A stretch of DNA of 64,000 nucleotides, taken from contig CM043964.1 of NCBI GenBank assembly GCA_014529385.2, positions 137,463,029 through 137,527,028 of the forward strand. The letters run 5' to 3'. The stretch comes from Adiantum capillus-veneris. Its lineage: Eukaryota > Streptophyta > Polypodiopsida > Polypodiales > Pteridaceae. The notes under the pieces were generated by a model. The model was not told where the DNA came from. It saw only the letters and a program-made list of their open reading frames with translations, and did no database searches. Position 1 is the stretch's first letter. Each line of letters opens with the position of its first letter. Shown one piece after another: positions 22,210 through 33,073 of the stretch. The position numbers and the translations under genes are program-made.

Positions 22210-23506
22210 TCATCTTAGAGATTGTCGCAACTTGATCATTCGCTTCAAGGGACCCAGCCAAGAACCGCACTCATCCCAATCACTTGTTGTCAAGCTCACC
22301 TGCAGGATTACAAAGGCCAAGTTAACAGCCATGAGAGATCCGAGACAACGCTATGAGAAAAGAACTGGATTCAACATCTCCAAAGATATGGCCACAAGCA
22401 TATGCACATAAAATTCATGTTGTACAAAGGTCTCCAAACCTGCAATTGACTGGCAGTTGCATAGTCCCCTGTATCAATGCTCTGACAAATCTGAGCAAGC
22501 TTAGCTCTGGCATTCGGGGATATGTCTGCTTTATTCAATCTCTCAAACAAGCCACCTAGCTTCTTTGAGTTGTCCTCGATTTCACGTTTCTTTGTGTGGG
22601 TAGCCCTGGCTCCACCCAGAGCTTCTGTCGTTTCATTGTACAGCCTTGAGAGAGTTGCAATGACGGGCTTTAAATCAGCTACACATTCAAAATCGACGGA
22701 ATATCTCAGTTCCATGTGGCATAAATTTTACCTGCAAGACAATACGAAAAAAAGTTGGGTATCTACCTACCTGGCACCTTCATTGTATCCACCGTTTGAA
22801 TTGTTACTGGAGGGGCAGCCACTGCAGGCGTAGCTTGAGCCCTCGGTGGGCTCAAACTACTTGGACTCTGTGGCTGCATGCCTGGAGCCACAGGCCCAGG
22901 TTGTTGTTGCATCAAAGGAGCTCTTGGAGCCGATACTGGCATGAATCCACGCGGAGTAGGTGTAGATACACTTGTTGGCCCTGGGAACAGAGTGGCTGGG
23001 GTAGGTTGGAAAGGTCTTTGGAAACCACTGGCCCACTCTCCTATACCCTGAACACGAGAAGTTGTAAAATTAATCATTTGAAACTTGGAAGTATGTGCGA
23101 GTCTTGTGCTGTTTTTTGATCTAGCTCTCACCGTAGAAGGCTGATTAGAGGAAAATGTGGCACTTCCCCCGGGTAAGAATTGCGTTGGTTGTGGCAAAGG
23201 AGGGCCCCTGCTTGTAAATGGGGCCTGCGCACCTCCTGTACTTGGAGGATCAACTGGAGTAAAAGAACTAGCTGAGGGAGGACCAAATGACGGCTGATAA
23301 ATACTTGGAGGCTGCAAGGAATATTCCCAAAAAAGTTCTAAGCAACCATTCTGTTGGTTCAAACAAGTAACAAGTTCACGAGCATGTCTATCATAAGATC
23401 ATACCTGAGTTCTGTCAAGTGCTTGCAGTGGAGTTGGTAAAAACATCCCTCGTTGAGGATAAGAGCTTTCTTGGGGAGGAGGAATGTAATTTGGATATCC
23501 ACTTCC
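22210..23506 (-). CDS. SEC31: SEC31 COPII coat protein, last five exons
   Basis: Exons 23,506-23,405, 23,311-23,132, 23,047-22,771, 22,678-22,440 and 22,299-22,210 are joined by GT-AG introns whose phases all agree; stop is TGA. The first three encode the Pro/Gln-rich region that in SEC31 binds SEC23. The last two encode the conserved C-terminal helical domain: VIATLSRLYNETTEALGG, KKREIEDNSKKLGGLFERLN, KLAQICQSIDTGDYATASQL, then TTSDWDECGSWLGPLKRMI. Together with an upstream exon at 29,222-29,326 this gives about 330 C-terminal residues of a protein normally above 1,000. SEC31 forms the outer cage of COPII vesicles leaving the ER. I see no stop or shift in these exons, so the gene may be active if its 5' part lies outside the window. 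A CT/CA microsatellite lies in the intron just upstream (23,554-23,612). Confidence 0.88.
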
Positions 23507-23553
23507 CTGCATCAACTCTCTATTATGTACCGTCCCCACGAATGACATAGGAC

Positions 23554-23554
23554 C

Positions 23555-23612
<58 letters not shown>
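23554..23612. repeat. CT/CA microsatellite in SEC31 intron
   Basis: (CT)n followed by (CA)n within the intron upstream of the exon at 23,506. Confidence 0.9.
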
Positions 23613-23613
<1 letters not shown>

Positions 23614-24759
23614 TAAAAAGAGGCTGATTTCTATTACTTGAGAAATCCCTCAGAACGCCCAAATGGTGCCGATTTTGAGGGCAAGTACCGATTTTGAGGG
23701 CAAGTACAGTTGATTACAAAGCACGCTGGAAAGCAATAACCTGGAAACTGTACAAACTGGATACAACTAGCCACATGGCAAACTGTAGAATACCAAAAAC
23801 CAGGGTTAAAAAACTCTCCTAAAGAGAGTAAAAAGTGCCCTGGCAAGCTAAGTGGAGAGAGGATGATAGTAGCCTCTGAAAAATAGGCACTTCCACCAAA
23901 AACAAACTTTGCTACGGTACATTAAAAACCTGTGACAACCAATAGCCACCAGTAGTCAAGAGAGCAAGGAACATCTGCATTGGCAAGAGCTCAATGTCGA
24001 GCAGTACCTCCCAGCTGGTATGATCTGACTGCAAAAGACAATGGATACACAGAAGGGAGAGAGTTGTCGATGGTGAAGGTGAGGGAGAAGAGGCAACTGG
24101 CATCACCAAGAAACAGTAGGAGTGTGCCAGAGGATGAGCAAAAGAGCATTGCACTAGAGCTAACAAGAAGCTATGAACCAAGATAGAGACCAGTCCACTT
24201 GCTGAAGGTGGCTCCCGAGAACCAAAGCTGGGGAGGGAATTCCAAGAAGGCTTTGAAGACACTTTCCACAATTGTAGAGTGAGTAGACAACAGAGTTGCA
24301 AGCTGCCAACAGCAAACACAAACGTCCCAATCCAGAGAGCACAGGAAAACAAGGAGAACAAGAAGAAAACAATGAAAGAAAACAAAACAAGGAAATCAAA
24401 CGAAAAACATGCTCTAAAAACAGACCTCACCACATTCACACACCCACCCATACACATGCACACACATTGTCACTAGGAGGTGTATTCTTCTTCTTGCATG
24501 GCCAGTGTGAAACGGCTGCAGCAAAATCGGTTTCTCACATCGGCAATCTAGGTCAGTCAGCCGGTGACTGGTCGGACTAGTCAAAACTGAACCATAAGGG
24601 GTAAACTAGACACTTGTCAAGAGGAGAGCAACCTGCTAGACAACTCACACTCCAAAAGCACACCCCCAGCTTGGGGATGCCCAAAATGAGAGTGGGAGCT
24701 GGTTTTTTTGGCTTTTGTGAGTGGACTTTCACGTTCATTGCCTTCACCCTTGTCCCAGG
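23613..24759. other. SEC31 intron sequence, no further exon recognised
   Basis: Minus-strand frames at 23,634-23,846 and 23,912-24,463 lack SEC31-like composition and have no paired splice sites in phase. Confidence 0.5.
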
Positions 24760-25180
24760 TAGCGCGATGATTCCGCTCCCGTGCATCTCTCTCCCCCTTA
24801 CACATATGGTAATGCCCCACTAGTTGGGCTCCTAACATCACTATGTATAGTCTTGTGGGTTTTATGCGTGGTTTGCCAAGGCAAGAGCCATCTGAACAAG
24901 AACCGGACTAGCTAATTGCTAATCCCCCACAAGTACGCAGCAACAGATTGGAAAACAGGAGAGTTTTCTCGCATGAAAACTCGTCCAAATCAAAGGGGAA
25001 GTGTCCAATTGCACGCGGGAGCTCCTGGGACACTCAAAGACGTGTTTGCTCCGCTCAAAACGATCCAAAACAGACAATTTCAGTTGCTGCAATTTTTTTG
25101 CAGGTTTAGGGTTTCGCACCTAAACTACAAGATAACACCTGGAAAGCTTCGGTAACGGGAGCTGAAAATAATTGAACTTT
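24760..25180 (+). repeat. LTR fragment related to the LTR at 60,420-61,909
   Basis: The reverse complement of 60,890-61,260 matches this stretch in order: ATGCCCCACTAGT, GCCAAGGCAAGAGCC, CTAGCTAATTGCTAATCCCC, GAGAGTTTTCTCGC, GTTTGCTCCGCT and GCAGGTTTAGGGTTTCGC. It is a solo or truncated LTR in the SEC31 intron. The ends are not defined. Confidence 0.75.
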
Positions 25181-25419
25181 CAACCAAAAGAGACGAGGGA
25201 ACATCGACACACTATTGGGGACCAAAAGATGGGTTGGTCCCGCACCCCCAATAGAGAATTTTTATTAGGGAGAATCTTTTTACAAGCACAAGAACAAGAG
25301 TAACCCCTCCGTTCTAAATCTAAGACTCGAAGGTCAATTCCTTCCCGTACAGGAAATTCCCAGAGACGAGCTCTCAATTGAATGAAGGCCAAGGCTTCTT
25401 TGCTCGAGAGAGACTGCAC

Positions 25420-26061
25420 GCGACACGGAGTGGCGGAATTCCACCCCAGAGAGTATTGGCCCCAAACCTTGGCGCCCCTTTCGGTATTTCTTTATATTGC
25501 ATCAACTCAGTACAAGCCGGTACTCCAAACACTGCACCTTCTCCAGGAAGCATGCCAGAGAATGAGCGCTAGCCTCATATTTAAAGGCCTTTGGCCTAAA
25601 AAGCAGTTACAGTAAAAAGCTTTTAAAACTCAAAAGCTTCTAGTCCAAAAGCAAAGCCAAAAGCTACCAACGTAAATCACGGAAATCCGTACAGCCTGCC
25701 ACGTCATCAACCAACGCAAAACGGAGAAATCTGCCCTTAGGGTTAGGGTTAGGGTTAGGGTTTCTACAGCTTTAGGGTTTTTGGCAGAGCAAGACTAGGG
25801 TTTACAGGTTTTAGGGTTAGGGTTTCCAGAATTAGGGTTTCAATAGTTTGGGTTTCTGGCAAAAATTAGGGTTTGTAGGTTTTAGGGTTAGGGTTTCAAC
25901 AGTTAGGGTTTTTGGCAAAAATTAGGGTTAGGGTTTCTGCTCTCGGGCAACCACGTCATCACTTTGTGACACTTCTTCTGTTACTTGTTCTTCTTAGGGT
26001 TTAGGCCCCTCCGCCTGTAGCTCCGTTCTTCAGTAGGTCGACACCTCAACAGTTTGTTACA
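25420..26061 (-). repeat. Element 0, 3' LTR with telomere-like motifs
   Basis: Starts (minus sense) TGTAACAAACTG at 26,061. It contains runs of TTAGGG/TTTAGGG between 25,738 and 25,985 and the shared LTR core at 25,458-25,498. Similarity to the 5' LTR fades near 25,420, so the U5 end is diverged or replaced. Confidence 0.8.
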
Positions 26062-26099
26062 TCTCCCCTTTTTGAAAAAAAGTAATCGTCCTCGATTAC
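26062..26099 (-). promoter_or_regulatory. Element 0 polypurine tract and upstream hairpin
   Basis: Minus sense: an 18-nt hairpin GTAATCG-AGGA-CGATTAC (26,099-26,082, 7-bp stem), then TTTTTTTCAAAAAGGGGAGA, then the TGTAAC terminus of the LTR. Confidence 0.75.
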
Positions 26100-26463
26100 A
26101 GCATATCTGTAAAACAACTCAAGTTAGCTCAAAAATTTCCGAGGGACAATCAGTTTGCTCTTTTTATTGAGGAGTTAGCTTCTCTTTTCTGCTCTTTTGA
26201 TCAAGGAGTTAGCTTCTCCTTTCGGCTGTTTGATCAAAGAGTTAGCTTCTCCTTTCGTCCAGATCGGAACTCTTGATATTCCGGCGTAGTAAAATTAGCC
26301 ATCATACCCAAACCGTACTGATCTTCCACGGGTGTCTTGATGCACTAAAATTACATGCCCAGGCAATCTCATCCAATTAGGAATATTCAGTAGTTAGCAC
26401 ATCACAATGCAACACAAACACTCACATATGCATGTTACAAGACATAGAAACATAAAGCCGCCG

Positions 26464-26960
26464 ATGAACACTCCCCCCGCAAATAACCATCCAAGTCCAG
26501 GCCATGAGCTGTTCAACGACTCCCTCATCACTCCTCCCGCAAATAACCTAAAAAGGTCCAGGCCATAAAATATAGAGGCCTTTTACAACCAAACGCCCCT
26601 CCAGACCACAGCCTGCGTCGTTTGGAGGTGCTGAGAGTAACCACTGCTCAGACTTCTTAATACTCCTCCCGCATAACCATCCAGGTCCGGGCCATGAGTA
26701 ACAACAACAATACTCCCCCCGTAAATAACCACAAGGGTCCACGCCATGAGTAAAAACAACACTTTTCAATCATTCAATACTCCCCCCGCAAATAACCACA
26801 AGGGTTCGGGCCATGAGTAAAAACAACACTTTTCAATCATTCAATACTCCCCCCGCGAATAACCACAAGGGTCCGGGCCATGAGTAAAAACAACACTTTT
26901 TCAATCATTCAATACTCCCCCCGCAAATAACCACAAGGGTCCGGGCCATGAGTATGAACA
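26464..26960. repeat. GC-rich minisatellite
   Basis: Core ACTCCCCCCGCAAATAACC, a short variable part, then GGGCCATGAG. The four right-hand units start at 26,712, 26,779, 26,846 and 26,914 (period 67-68 bp). Shorter, more diverged units lie near 26,464, 26,527 and 26,661. It lies just inside the 3' end of element 0. Confidence 0.85.
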
Positions 26961-27132
26961 AGCATTCTCAAACATCACTTTTCACTTCTCCACCCGGGAG
27001 TAAAATCACCAATCATTGAAACCAGTATCAAACCAGAGTCAAACAATTCAAATCGGCATCAAAACAGATAGCATCCATTTCCAACAAATTCCAAACAGGA
27101 TCACCAAACAAGTACTCAAACAGATTTGAAAC

Positions 27133-27555
27133 TTAAAAAAGCAATCTCGACATCAGTCGAGCTCGAAAAGTCGACCGACTTTCCATCCTGGAACTTGCAC
27201 CAAAAATTAGGGTTAGTTTCATTCCGGAAGGTCGTAGCCGAGCACAGCATGGTCCATCAGCTCTTGGACAGACAGTGTTTTCGTTGGCGGCGATGGTAGT
27301 CCCAAGATAGCAATCGTACTGAATCTCCAAGGTCATCTGCTCGTGAAGAGACATCTACTGAAAGATGTCGAGAAATTTCAAGTTATAATTTGCTAGGGTT
27401 TCCATGGCAAGCATTTCAAAATACCCCACTCTGCCAGAAGTTGCACTTCGAAGGAAGATGTCAAAAACCATATAACTTCCGGCAAAAATTTTCTTGAAAG
27501 CTTGCCAAGTACTTGGAGTATGCTGCTTGGTAGCTGAAGACATCAACATCTGCAT
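27133..27555 (-). pseudogene. Unassigned frames inside element 0
   Basis: Two consecutive minus-strand frames in the same register region (27,555-27,355 and 27,354-27,133), separated by a stop, begin MQMLMSSATKQHTPSTWQAF. They occupy the gag position between primer site and 3' end, but no gag motif is recognisable. Confidence 0.35.
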
Positions 27556-27796
27556 GGCACTGCTTCTGAGAAAAAAAACAGTGACTTAAAACAAATCTGG
27601 ATCCTTCTCTTGCAAGTGATCTTAATTGGCTTATGCCCTGTAAGACACTCCGCTGAAGACGGGAGCGCGGCCGATGCGTAATGAAGTAAGGATGGGAGTG
27701 GTTATTAAGTCTGGGTTGGAGGGCGAAGATACCTCAAATAAAATCTGTCTGCTCTTTTGTAGGACCAGTATGCTTTCAGAAAAGCACACGACTGAT

Positions 27797-27808
27797 GCTC
27801 TGATACCA
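27797..27808 (-). promoter_or_regulatory. Element 0 primer-binding site
   Basis: TGGTATCAGAGC on the minus strand, complementary to the 3' end of plant initiator tRNA-Met, one base after the LTR end TTGTGACA. Confidence 0.9.
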
Positions 27809-27809
27809 C

Positions 27810-28519
27810 TGTCACAAGGCGGGCACCACGTGCCAATAGAAAAGAACAGACTAAACAGACTTTAAGCACTTCAATAACAACTGAACTGAAAGAGAGAGAC
27901 GACAAGAAACACGAAGTGGCAGAATTCCACCCCAGAGAGTATTGGCCCCAAACCTTGGTGCCCCTTTCGGTATTTCTTTATATTACATCATCAAAGTACA
28001 AGCCGATACTCCAGATTCTGCACCTTCTTCAGGAAGCATGCCAGAGAATGAGCCCTAGCCTCATATTTAAAGGCCCTTGGCCTAAAAAGCAGTTACAGTA
28101 AAAAGCTTTTAAAATTCAAAAGCTTCTGATCCAAAAGCAAAGCCAAAAGCTGCCAGCGTAAATCACGGAAATCCGTACAGCCTGCCACGTCATCAGCAAG
28201 CGCAAAACGCAGAAATCTGCCCTTAGGGTTAGGGTTAGGGTTAGGGTTTCTGTAGTTTTAGGGTTTCTAGCAGCAAAATTAGGGTTTACAGGTTTTAGGT
28301 TAGGTTTTCCAGAATTAGGGTTTCAGCAGTTAGGGTTTCTGGCAGAAATTAGGGTTTGCAGGTTTTATGGTTAGGGTTTCCAGAATTAGGGTTTCCGGCA
28401 GAAATTAGGGTTAGGGTTCCTGCTTACTTGTTCTTCTATTACTTGTTCTTCTTAGGGTTTAGGCCCCTCGGCCCGTAGCTCCGTTCTTCAGTAGGTCGAC
28501 ATGTCAGCAGTTTGTTACA
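27810..28519 (-). repeat. Element 0, 5' LTR with telomere-like motifs
   Basis: TGTAACAAAC at 28,519 to TTGTGACA at 27,810 (710 bp). It contains TTAGGG/TTTAGGG motifs at about 28,215-28,415 and the LTR core at 27,944-27,984. Confidence 0.88.
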
Positions 28520-29221
28520 ACTTACAGTACCTCAACTCATTTACTCTAAGAGACACTGAAGCTTGATGACAGTGACCTGAGCATACCTGCACCTACTCTA
28601 TTTCCTTAATATCAAAGAAGGATGCAGCTTTCCTTAGTGTGACTATGGACAAAAACGAACTCCAAAAATGTGAAATGTCTGACACCAGCCTCCACATTGC
28701 ATCATCAAGCTGTAGTGTTACATAGGTATAAAATAATCCAGAACTGTCACAGTTCTTAGACAGCGTTCTCGTGCAATGTCTAAAACATAAAACTATGCAT
28801 CGAAGCTAATATCACACCACGAAAGGCTTGACCGTGTCTCTTAGACTAAGATGTAATGTAAAGCACTATGGAAGCCCAAGGGACTTGATATGGTCTACCA
28901 CTGTCTTCAGCTAACACTCTTACGAATTTACCATTCTCCATATGGAATGACATTGAAAATGAGCAATGCACATTCATTCACTGCCCTAATTTATGTTTGA
29001 TGAAGGCCTCAGTATCCTACCTACGGCCCTCATCAACAGAAGCCAGAACCATTAAAATCAGGGTTTAAAAATAAGGGACTGGCAACTGACACCCAATAAA
29101 TAAGCTGCCAGGCAATGAGAAGTGAAAATCGCAAGATTAAAAAGACTTTTGAACTATACTTGGCTTAAGTGCTTATCATCTGCATCCTAAAAAAACTTTC
29201 ATAAAGTACCAATCAATATAC
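28520..29221. other. SEC31 intron remainder
   Basis: No gene or repeat end was recognised between element 0 and the upstream SEC31 exon. Confidence 0.5.
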
Positions 29222-29326
29222 CTGCATCGGCTCAAAAAATGAGCCCGACCCACTATAATATGGCAATGGTTGGCTCGTTCCATAGGATGAAGTTTGTTGC
29301 ACATTGTGAGATGGAAAGACATTATC
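29222..29326 (-). CDS. SEC31: SEC31 upstream exon
   Basis: A 35-codon phase-0 exon. The acceptor TTTTGTAG precedes GATAAT and the donor CAG/GTATAT ends it. It encodes a Gln/Ser/Tyr/Pro-rich stretch ([20 protein letters not shown]) that fits the SEC31 linker and joins in phase to the exon at 23,506. No earlier exon is visible to the right, where the DNA becomes transposons. The 5' part (WD40 propeller and ACE1 region) lies either beyond very large introns outside the window or is lost. Confidence 0.68.
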
Positions 29327-29341
29327 CTACAAAACGCACCA

Positions 29342-29343
<2 letters not shown>

Positions 29344-29427
<84 letters not shown>
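29344..29427. repeat. CT microsatellite
   Basis: (CT)42 between the SEC31 exon and a LINE 3' end. Confidence 0.95.
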
Positions 29428-29431
<4 letters not shown>

Positions 29432-29572
29432 CACCTAGCTGTTTCAGATTCCATAGAATTTTATTTTGTCATTTTTGTTACTCTGACTTTGTATCAGATC
29501 CACCACATTGTAACTTTCTGGTCTCATAGGTCATTCTGGCCTTCTGAAGACGTTAATATAACATTTCATTTC

Positions 29573-29576
<4 letters not shown>
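29428..29576 (+). mobile_element. LINE-B 3' end, copy 1
   Basis: The sequence ...CCACATTGTAAC...TGGTCTCATAGGTCA...GAAGACGTTAATATAACATTTCATTTC matches 30,768-30,846 and runs straight into a (TC)n array. It is a severely 5'-truncated non-LTR copy. Confidence 0.65.

Positions 29577-29628
<52 letters not shown>
29577..29628. repeat. TC microsatellite
   Basis: (TC)26 between two LINE-B fragments. Confidence 0.95.
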
Positions 29629-29632
<4 letters not shown>

Positions 29633-30846
29633 GGTAGTGGAGGCACTCACTCGTTCAGTTTCATTTATGCATAGCACTTGGGCTCTCCCTACAGACAGAT
29701 ATGTTTGATTAGCACTAGAGTCTTCGCGACAGCTTGCATTGCAGGGAGATAGATCATGTTGGTATGCAGAGATGGCATCTTGGTTTCAGTTACATGGCTT
29801 TAGTATGGATCGGCTACCCCCATTTCAGTACTCTCTGGATGCACCCTCCCATCTCCCTCACTAGGGCAAAGATTACCAACCTCATCAGACAGGACTTAAT
29901 TCAGTTGGATACGAAGAGGACATAGATACAACCTACACATGAGCTAGGTACAAAGATGACTTTCTATAGAGAGCATCTTCTCCAACTCACGGAGGATGGT
30001 TTTGTGATCAGACCAGGATACATGGACACTCATCTATCCCACAGGATACGATGTGCTATTGGTCAGATACGCACATCCTCACATCAGCTAGAGATTGAAA
30101 CAGGCAGATTTAGAGGAGTACCCGTTGAGTCCAGGATTTGTCAGGTGTGCCAGATAGAGCCAGAGACAGAGCTACATTACATATGTCACTGCCCAGTATA
30201 CTATGAGATACAAGGCCGCTTTCATTGTCTATTCAAAGAGGGCTTTGGGCCACTTTCTAGAGTCATGAGATACGAGGATCAGAGATGCCTCGGATTATAC
30301 TTATTGGAGATTCGCAAACACAGAGAGGACCTCTTGAAGAGGGGCACAATGAGAGAGATCTAGCAACAACGGAAGATTATAGATTTCTTTCAGTCACAGA
30401 CAGAGGAGTCCGAGCAGCCCCAACAGCATAACAACACCAGAGACACCAGAGGCATACTGCTTGATCGGGCGATAGAGTTGGCGTCGCCCACGGATGAAGG
30501 GGCCCTCTCAACATCGACAGAGATTGCGACAGAGGATCCATACCATACTGGCGAGACATAGGAGCCGATCCGACAGAGTGCCTACCTTGGAGGACATTGA
30601 ATCTCTATAGCCTTTTGGATACTGATGTATATGTATATGATTTTTCGACAGTCAGAGAGCTCCATTGTATCAGCTCACCCTTTGTATTCCCTTTGTATCA
30701 GCTTTCACCCCACCCCTACCCACTATTTTCTTTTCAGTTCTTTGTACTTTTTGTACCCAGACCTGGTATTAGATTCACCACATGTAACCTTTTGGTCTCA
30801 TAGGTCACTTTGACCTTTTGAAGACGTTAATATAACATTTCATTTC
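29629..30846 (+). mobile_element. LINE-B 3' part, copy 2 (RT C-terminus)
   Basis: The frame 29,956-30,363 encodes SHQLEIETGRFRGVPVESR, CQVCQ and HYICHCPVYYE, the Cys/His motif at the C-terminus of one group of non-LTR polymerases. Upstream in another frame is WYAEMASWFQLHGFSMDRLP. The copy ends with the same GACGTTAATATAACATTTC tail as copy 1. It is truncated at its 5' end and broken by stops. Confidence 0.7.
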
Positions 30847-30879
30847 TCTCAGGCGCCGCGCGCAATAGCTGATGCCGAG

Positions 30880-31755
30880 TAGTAGTGTTGGAAAAACACA
30901 CCGCATGACGGTACCTATGGGACCAACCTGAAAATGGCAGCATGGAATTGTAATGGATCAACGAAGCTAGATGTAGGTGCAGTTGAGGATAGCTTTAAGG
31001 GAAGAGACGTTATTTTTTACTCGGAATCGCATCAGATTCTTGGCAACACATTACCTGGAGTGACGAGATATCATTGGGAGACTACTTGTAGGAAGGATGT
31101 GAGATCAACGCATAGAGGACGGGGGTTAGGAGGTGTGGCAATCCTATTCAAGTAGGAGCTTCAACCCCTCATTCGTATTGTTCAAAGAGATGAGAAGGCC
31201 ATATATATGTGGGTCAATGAGAGCAGAATCAGGGAGACCACTCTACATTGCAATATGCTATTTTGCCCACAACACATCTCATTATGCATCGCCCAGGGGG
31301 CAGTCACCCTACATGATATTGGATGAGGACATGGGAGTTCTCTAGAAATAGAGATGTCATTCTTCTGGGAGACTTTAATGCCAGGACGGGCCAATCTCAG
31401 ACAGCTTTCTACAATACCTCAGAGGAAATGTTGAGAGAATTGAATGTCAGTGATATGGGATTGGCCAGGTGTTCGCAGGATGAAGAGCACGCTGGATATG
31501 GGGGGATATCTGATTTGGGAATTGCACATGGAGTGGCCATCTTGAATGGCCTCCAGAGATTTCCAACGATGAGTGGGTTCACTTGTTTTCCTCATAGACA
31601 TGGGGCTAGCACAATGGATTATGTTTTGGCTCAGCCCAGTTTCAAACCCTCTATTCAGGACTTTACAGTCGGGCCCAGGCCTATTGGGGTAGCAGTAGAT
31701 CATGCCCTCCTCACGTTTACCATCTCATTCCAATTCACCAAAGCTCCACTGGCAC
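30880..31755 (+). pseudogene. LINE-B copy 3: endonuclease domain
   Basis: From 30,934 the frame encodes MAAWNCNGSTKLD, then GRDVIFYSESHQ, then GGVAILFK and a stop. The next frame (31,323 on) carries DVILLGDFNARTG and STMDYVLAQPSF, and DHALLTF near the end. These are successive APE-type endonuclease motifs (N, E, GDFN, D-H) that nick target DNA in LINEs. The copy follows directly after the 3' end of copy 2 (head to tail) and is cut off at 31,755 by an LTR. At least one stop and one shift are present. Confidence 0.75.
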
Positions 31756-32140
31756 TGTCACAAAATGATGACGTGGCAGAGATTGTACGGACAACTGTAC
31801 GCTTATCGCACTAAGGGGCTACTGACATGGTAGTATGGACCTCCACATATCACGCTGACAGGCTGCTGACATGGCAGATTGTACAGAATTCCGCTTTTTG
31901 CATTGATCTTAGGGGCCTCACTATGCAGAGCATCTGAATGCAAAGTCTGAGAGCACAAGACCCCTCGTGTGTCGTACTTTGCTCAAGCATTAATATAAAA
32001 GAAATACCGAGAGGGGCGCCAATCTTTGGGGCCAATCTCTCTGGGCACGAAACTACGCCGAGCCGTGTCGCCCAAAATTGAACTGTGATTTTAAAGTTGT
32101 GAAGTATTTTAACACTAGTCTTGTAATGGGCCACAAAAGT
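31756..32140 (+). repeat. Truncated LTR (related to LTR-C)
   Basis: Begins TGTCACAAAATGATGACGTGGCAG, like the LTR starting at 57,285 (minus), and contains the shared LTR core at 31,991-32,033 followed by GGGCACGAAACTACGCCGAG. The U5 end and a primer site are missing. Confidence 0.7.
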
Positions 32141-32382
32141 GGTTGGAGCCACTAAAGTGGCTCACGCCTATATATTATTATTTTAAGCAAAACTTTTGCA
32201 TATGACATAGAAACTTCACGAAACTTCTTGAGCATCTTGTTAGGATATGTCTAAGACTCTGAGAGTCATTTTTTATTTAAAAATGCTAAAAAGAAAAAAT
32301 GTACTTTTTAAAAAAGAGTCTTTTTTGCGTAAAATTGTAATTATGTAAAAATTTAAAAAAGAGCCTTTTTTACGTAAAAGAA
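32141..32382. other. AT-rich DNA with a direct repeat
   Basis: TTTAAAAAAGAGYCTTTTTT followed by a CGTAAAA block occurs twice (about 32,309-32,335 and 32,352-32,379). No gene is seen. The right edge abuts the truncated hAT frame. Confidence 0.6.
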
Positions 32383-33046
32383 TCCGTGGTGCCAACTTGT
32401 GCAATGGCTCGGACCATTCTCTTCCATTGCTCTGTCCACAAGACATTAAATGCCATGATGCACTCTATGAGAGTGCGAGCAATCTTTGTCTGTGCAATCT
32501 TTTGCCGCTCTTTTACCCAAGACTGTGCATGGACACATGAAGGCAAAGTAGATTGTGCATAGGCGCGAGTCCCATGATTTGTATCCTCATCTACATCATG
32601 AGAGTAACGAGCCCTTTTCCTGCTAGTATCCTTTTCCTGCTGTGTATGTGCATCTGTCAAATCTGCAAACAGTGCATCCTGCAAGGCATCCTGTGTTGCA
32701 TCATTACCTTTCTTACCCTTGGACGAGGGAAGACTCCTTGTTGGGAAGTGCTCTAGCTTTAAAGCATCCTTAATCTCCGGTGGAATAAGCTTACATCCTC
32801 CGAAATGCCCAGTAGTACCGATGCCAGTAAGGTGCCTCAACACACGCGTCACGGTACTTGTCTTCTGCTTTCCACAATACTTGCAAGTCCAAGTGCGTGT
32901 TCCTGATCCTGCTTGCCCTCCTGTATTCACCACCGCAATGACATTCGTGTGGGTGTTCCAGATTGGGTTGGGTTTGCGAGGCATGGTGCACCTACACATT
33001 GGCAAGCAACGACACAAAAACGCTCATGTTTTCGCGAGAACACCTC
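32383..33046 (-). pseudogene. hAT transposase N-terminus, left copy
   Basis: The frame 33,017-32,370 encodes a BED-type zinc finger (CKYCGK at about residue 46, HLTGIG, then GC before KLIPPEI), a Lys/Asp-rich linker with a KRAR basic patch, and SWVKERQKIAQTKIARTLIE running into the DUF659-type transposase. It is cut off at 32,383 after VGTTDS. The downstream catalytic part is missing, so this copy is not functional. It lies head to head with the gag at 33,189, mirrored by 48,440-48,990 with gag at 47,935. It lacks the LTR insertion present in the right copy. Confidence 0.8.
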
Positions 33047-33050
33047 TGTG

Positions 33051-33073
33051 AGAGAGAGAGAGAAGGGATGGGG

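Larger units (their letters stand above)
25420..28519 (-). mobile_element. Element 0: non-autonomous LTR retrotransposon in SEC31 intron
   Basis: Two direct repeats (25,420-26,061 and 27,810-28,519) are the LTRs. On the minus strand the right copy is 5', followed by a one-base spacer and the primer site TGGTATCAGAGC (27,808-27,797). The 3' LTR is preceded by a purine tract and a hairpin. The 1.7-kb interior has no polymerase or integrase; only short frames (27,133-27,555) remain, perhaps gag-derived. It carries a GC-rich minisatellite near its 3' end. It must have moved using proteins from another element. Confidence 0.82.

Noticed and set aside
23912-24463. Additional SEC31 exon
   Set aside because: Composition is hydrophobic and Ser/Leu-rich rather than Pro/Gln-rich, and no splice pair in phase was found.
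26464-26960. CRISPR-like array
   Set aside because: Units are a eukaryotic-type minisatellite in which the spacers are also repeated. There are no cas genes, and it lies in a plant retroelement.
25738-28415. Possible chromosome end or true telomere
   Set aside because: The TTTAGGG runs are short, degenerate, occur in both LTRs of one element, and are flanked by gene sequence on both sides.
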